From Rhodospirillales bacterium (lineage in GTDB: Bacteria > Pseudomonadota > Alphaproteobacteria > Rhodospirillales > 2-02-FULL-58-16): 5,772 nt of DNA. Below the pieces are notes generated by a model, which saw only the letters and a program-made list of their open reading frames with translations, did not search any database and was not told the DNA's origin. The stretch covers positions 1 to 5,772 of the forward strand of contig JAJFIG010000106.1 of NCBI GenBank assembly GCA_021775195.1. Reading direction: 5' to 3'. The position numbers were made by a program, and so were the translations under genes. Positions 5,709-5,772 of this stretch are shown one piece after another (positions within the stretch are counted from its first letter, which is position 1; every line of letters starts with the position of its first letter).

Positions 5709-5720
5709 CTTTCTCGAATA

Positions 5721-5772
5721 TTAGGATTTTCGGCCTAAATGATGCTTTGCTTCGGTGAGCAGGCGTTTGATC
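5721..5772 (-). CDS. Possible C-terminal end of a minus-strand gene (partial)
   Basis: On the minus strand a frame entering from the right edge at 5771 reads 16 residues, IKRLLTEAKHHLGRKS, then TAA at 5723-5721. The short basic, amphipathic end looks like a plausible protein C-terminus, and its first codons end in G/C as in the other genes. It is too short to assign, and an opposite-strand ATGATG at 5739 also stays open to the edge. Confidence 0.28.
   Translation of the reverse strand, partial: IKRLLTEAKHHLGRKS

Larger units (their letters stand above)
5339..5720. other. AT-rich intergenic control region upstream of the PEP-CTERM gene
   Basis: About 380 bases with no convincing gene. It holds the Shine-Dalgarno, the sigma-54 promoter, the possible bending site, three TGTAAA-N5-CCGAC boxes and the inverted repeat at 5614-5633. 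Further small symmetries are the 8-bp palindrome TTGCGCAA (5452-5459) and TTGTAA/TTACAA arms (5526-5531, 5543-5548). Base composition is clearly AT-richer than the surrounding genes. Confidence 0.7.

Noticed and set aside
5339..5772. CRISPR or tandem repeat array suggested by three similar 17-bp boxes
   Set aside because: Only three degenerate copies with spacers near 95 bp and a non-repeat structure; promoter context explains them better.

Overview
The window looks like a GC-rich proteobacterial chromosome. Codon third positions are strongly G/C in every gene. The best guess for the lineage is Alphaproteobacteria of Rhodospirillales type, but that is an impression from codon use and gene content and not a placement. 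A PEP-CTERM surface/export substrate together with a sigma-54 promoter also fits a Gram-negative, exopolysaccharide-producing proteobacterium. One non-coding block at the right (about 5339-5720) is visibly AT-richer than the rest.

Layout, left to right. (1) 1-695 (+): the C-terminal half of an amidase-signature enzyme whose start lies off the left edge. (2) 870-2159 (+): a 12-helix MFS transporter; its start is uncertain and could lie upstream at 750. (3) 2156-3928 (-): a complete two-domain ArsA arsenite-efflux ATPase, converging on the MFS gene so that both stop codons sit in one CTAG. (4) 4074-4676 (-): a small secreted WG-repeat protein. (5) 4742-5338 (-): a PEP-CTERM protein with an N-terminal signal peptide and a C-terminal sorting signal. 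(6) 5339-5720: a long regulatory region. (7) 5721-5771 (-): possibly the last 16 codons of another minus-strand gene.

The most notable part is the control region of the PEP-CTERM gene. It has a textbook sigma-54 (RpoN) promoter, CTGGCACG-N4-TTGCA, at 5406-5390 on the minus strand, with a strong Shine-Dalgarno downstream. Upstream lie three same-orientation copies of TGTAAA-N5-CCGAC (5470-5486, 5583-5599, 5692-5708), spaced 113 and 109 bp. The nearest copy is centred about 99 bp before the predicted transcription start, the usual place for an activator of sigma-54 RNA polymerase. PEP-CTERM systems often carry a PrsK/PrsR two-component pair whose response regulator is of the sigma-54-activator class, so these boxes are candidate PrsR-type sites. 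The regulator itself is not in the window.

How the genes work together: the amidase and MFS genes are codirectional and could form a catabolic/uptake pair, but the 174-base gap and lack of substrate clues leave this open. The three minus-strand genes (PEP-CTERM, WG, arsA) are codirectional with gaps of 65 and 145 bases. Nothing in their products links them, and arsA appears to have its own leader. No arsR, arsD, arsB or acr3 is visible near arsA.
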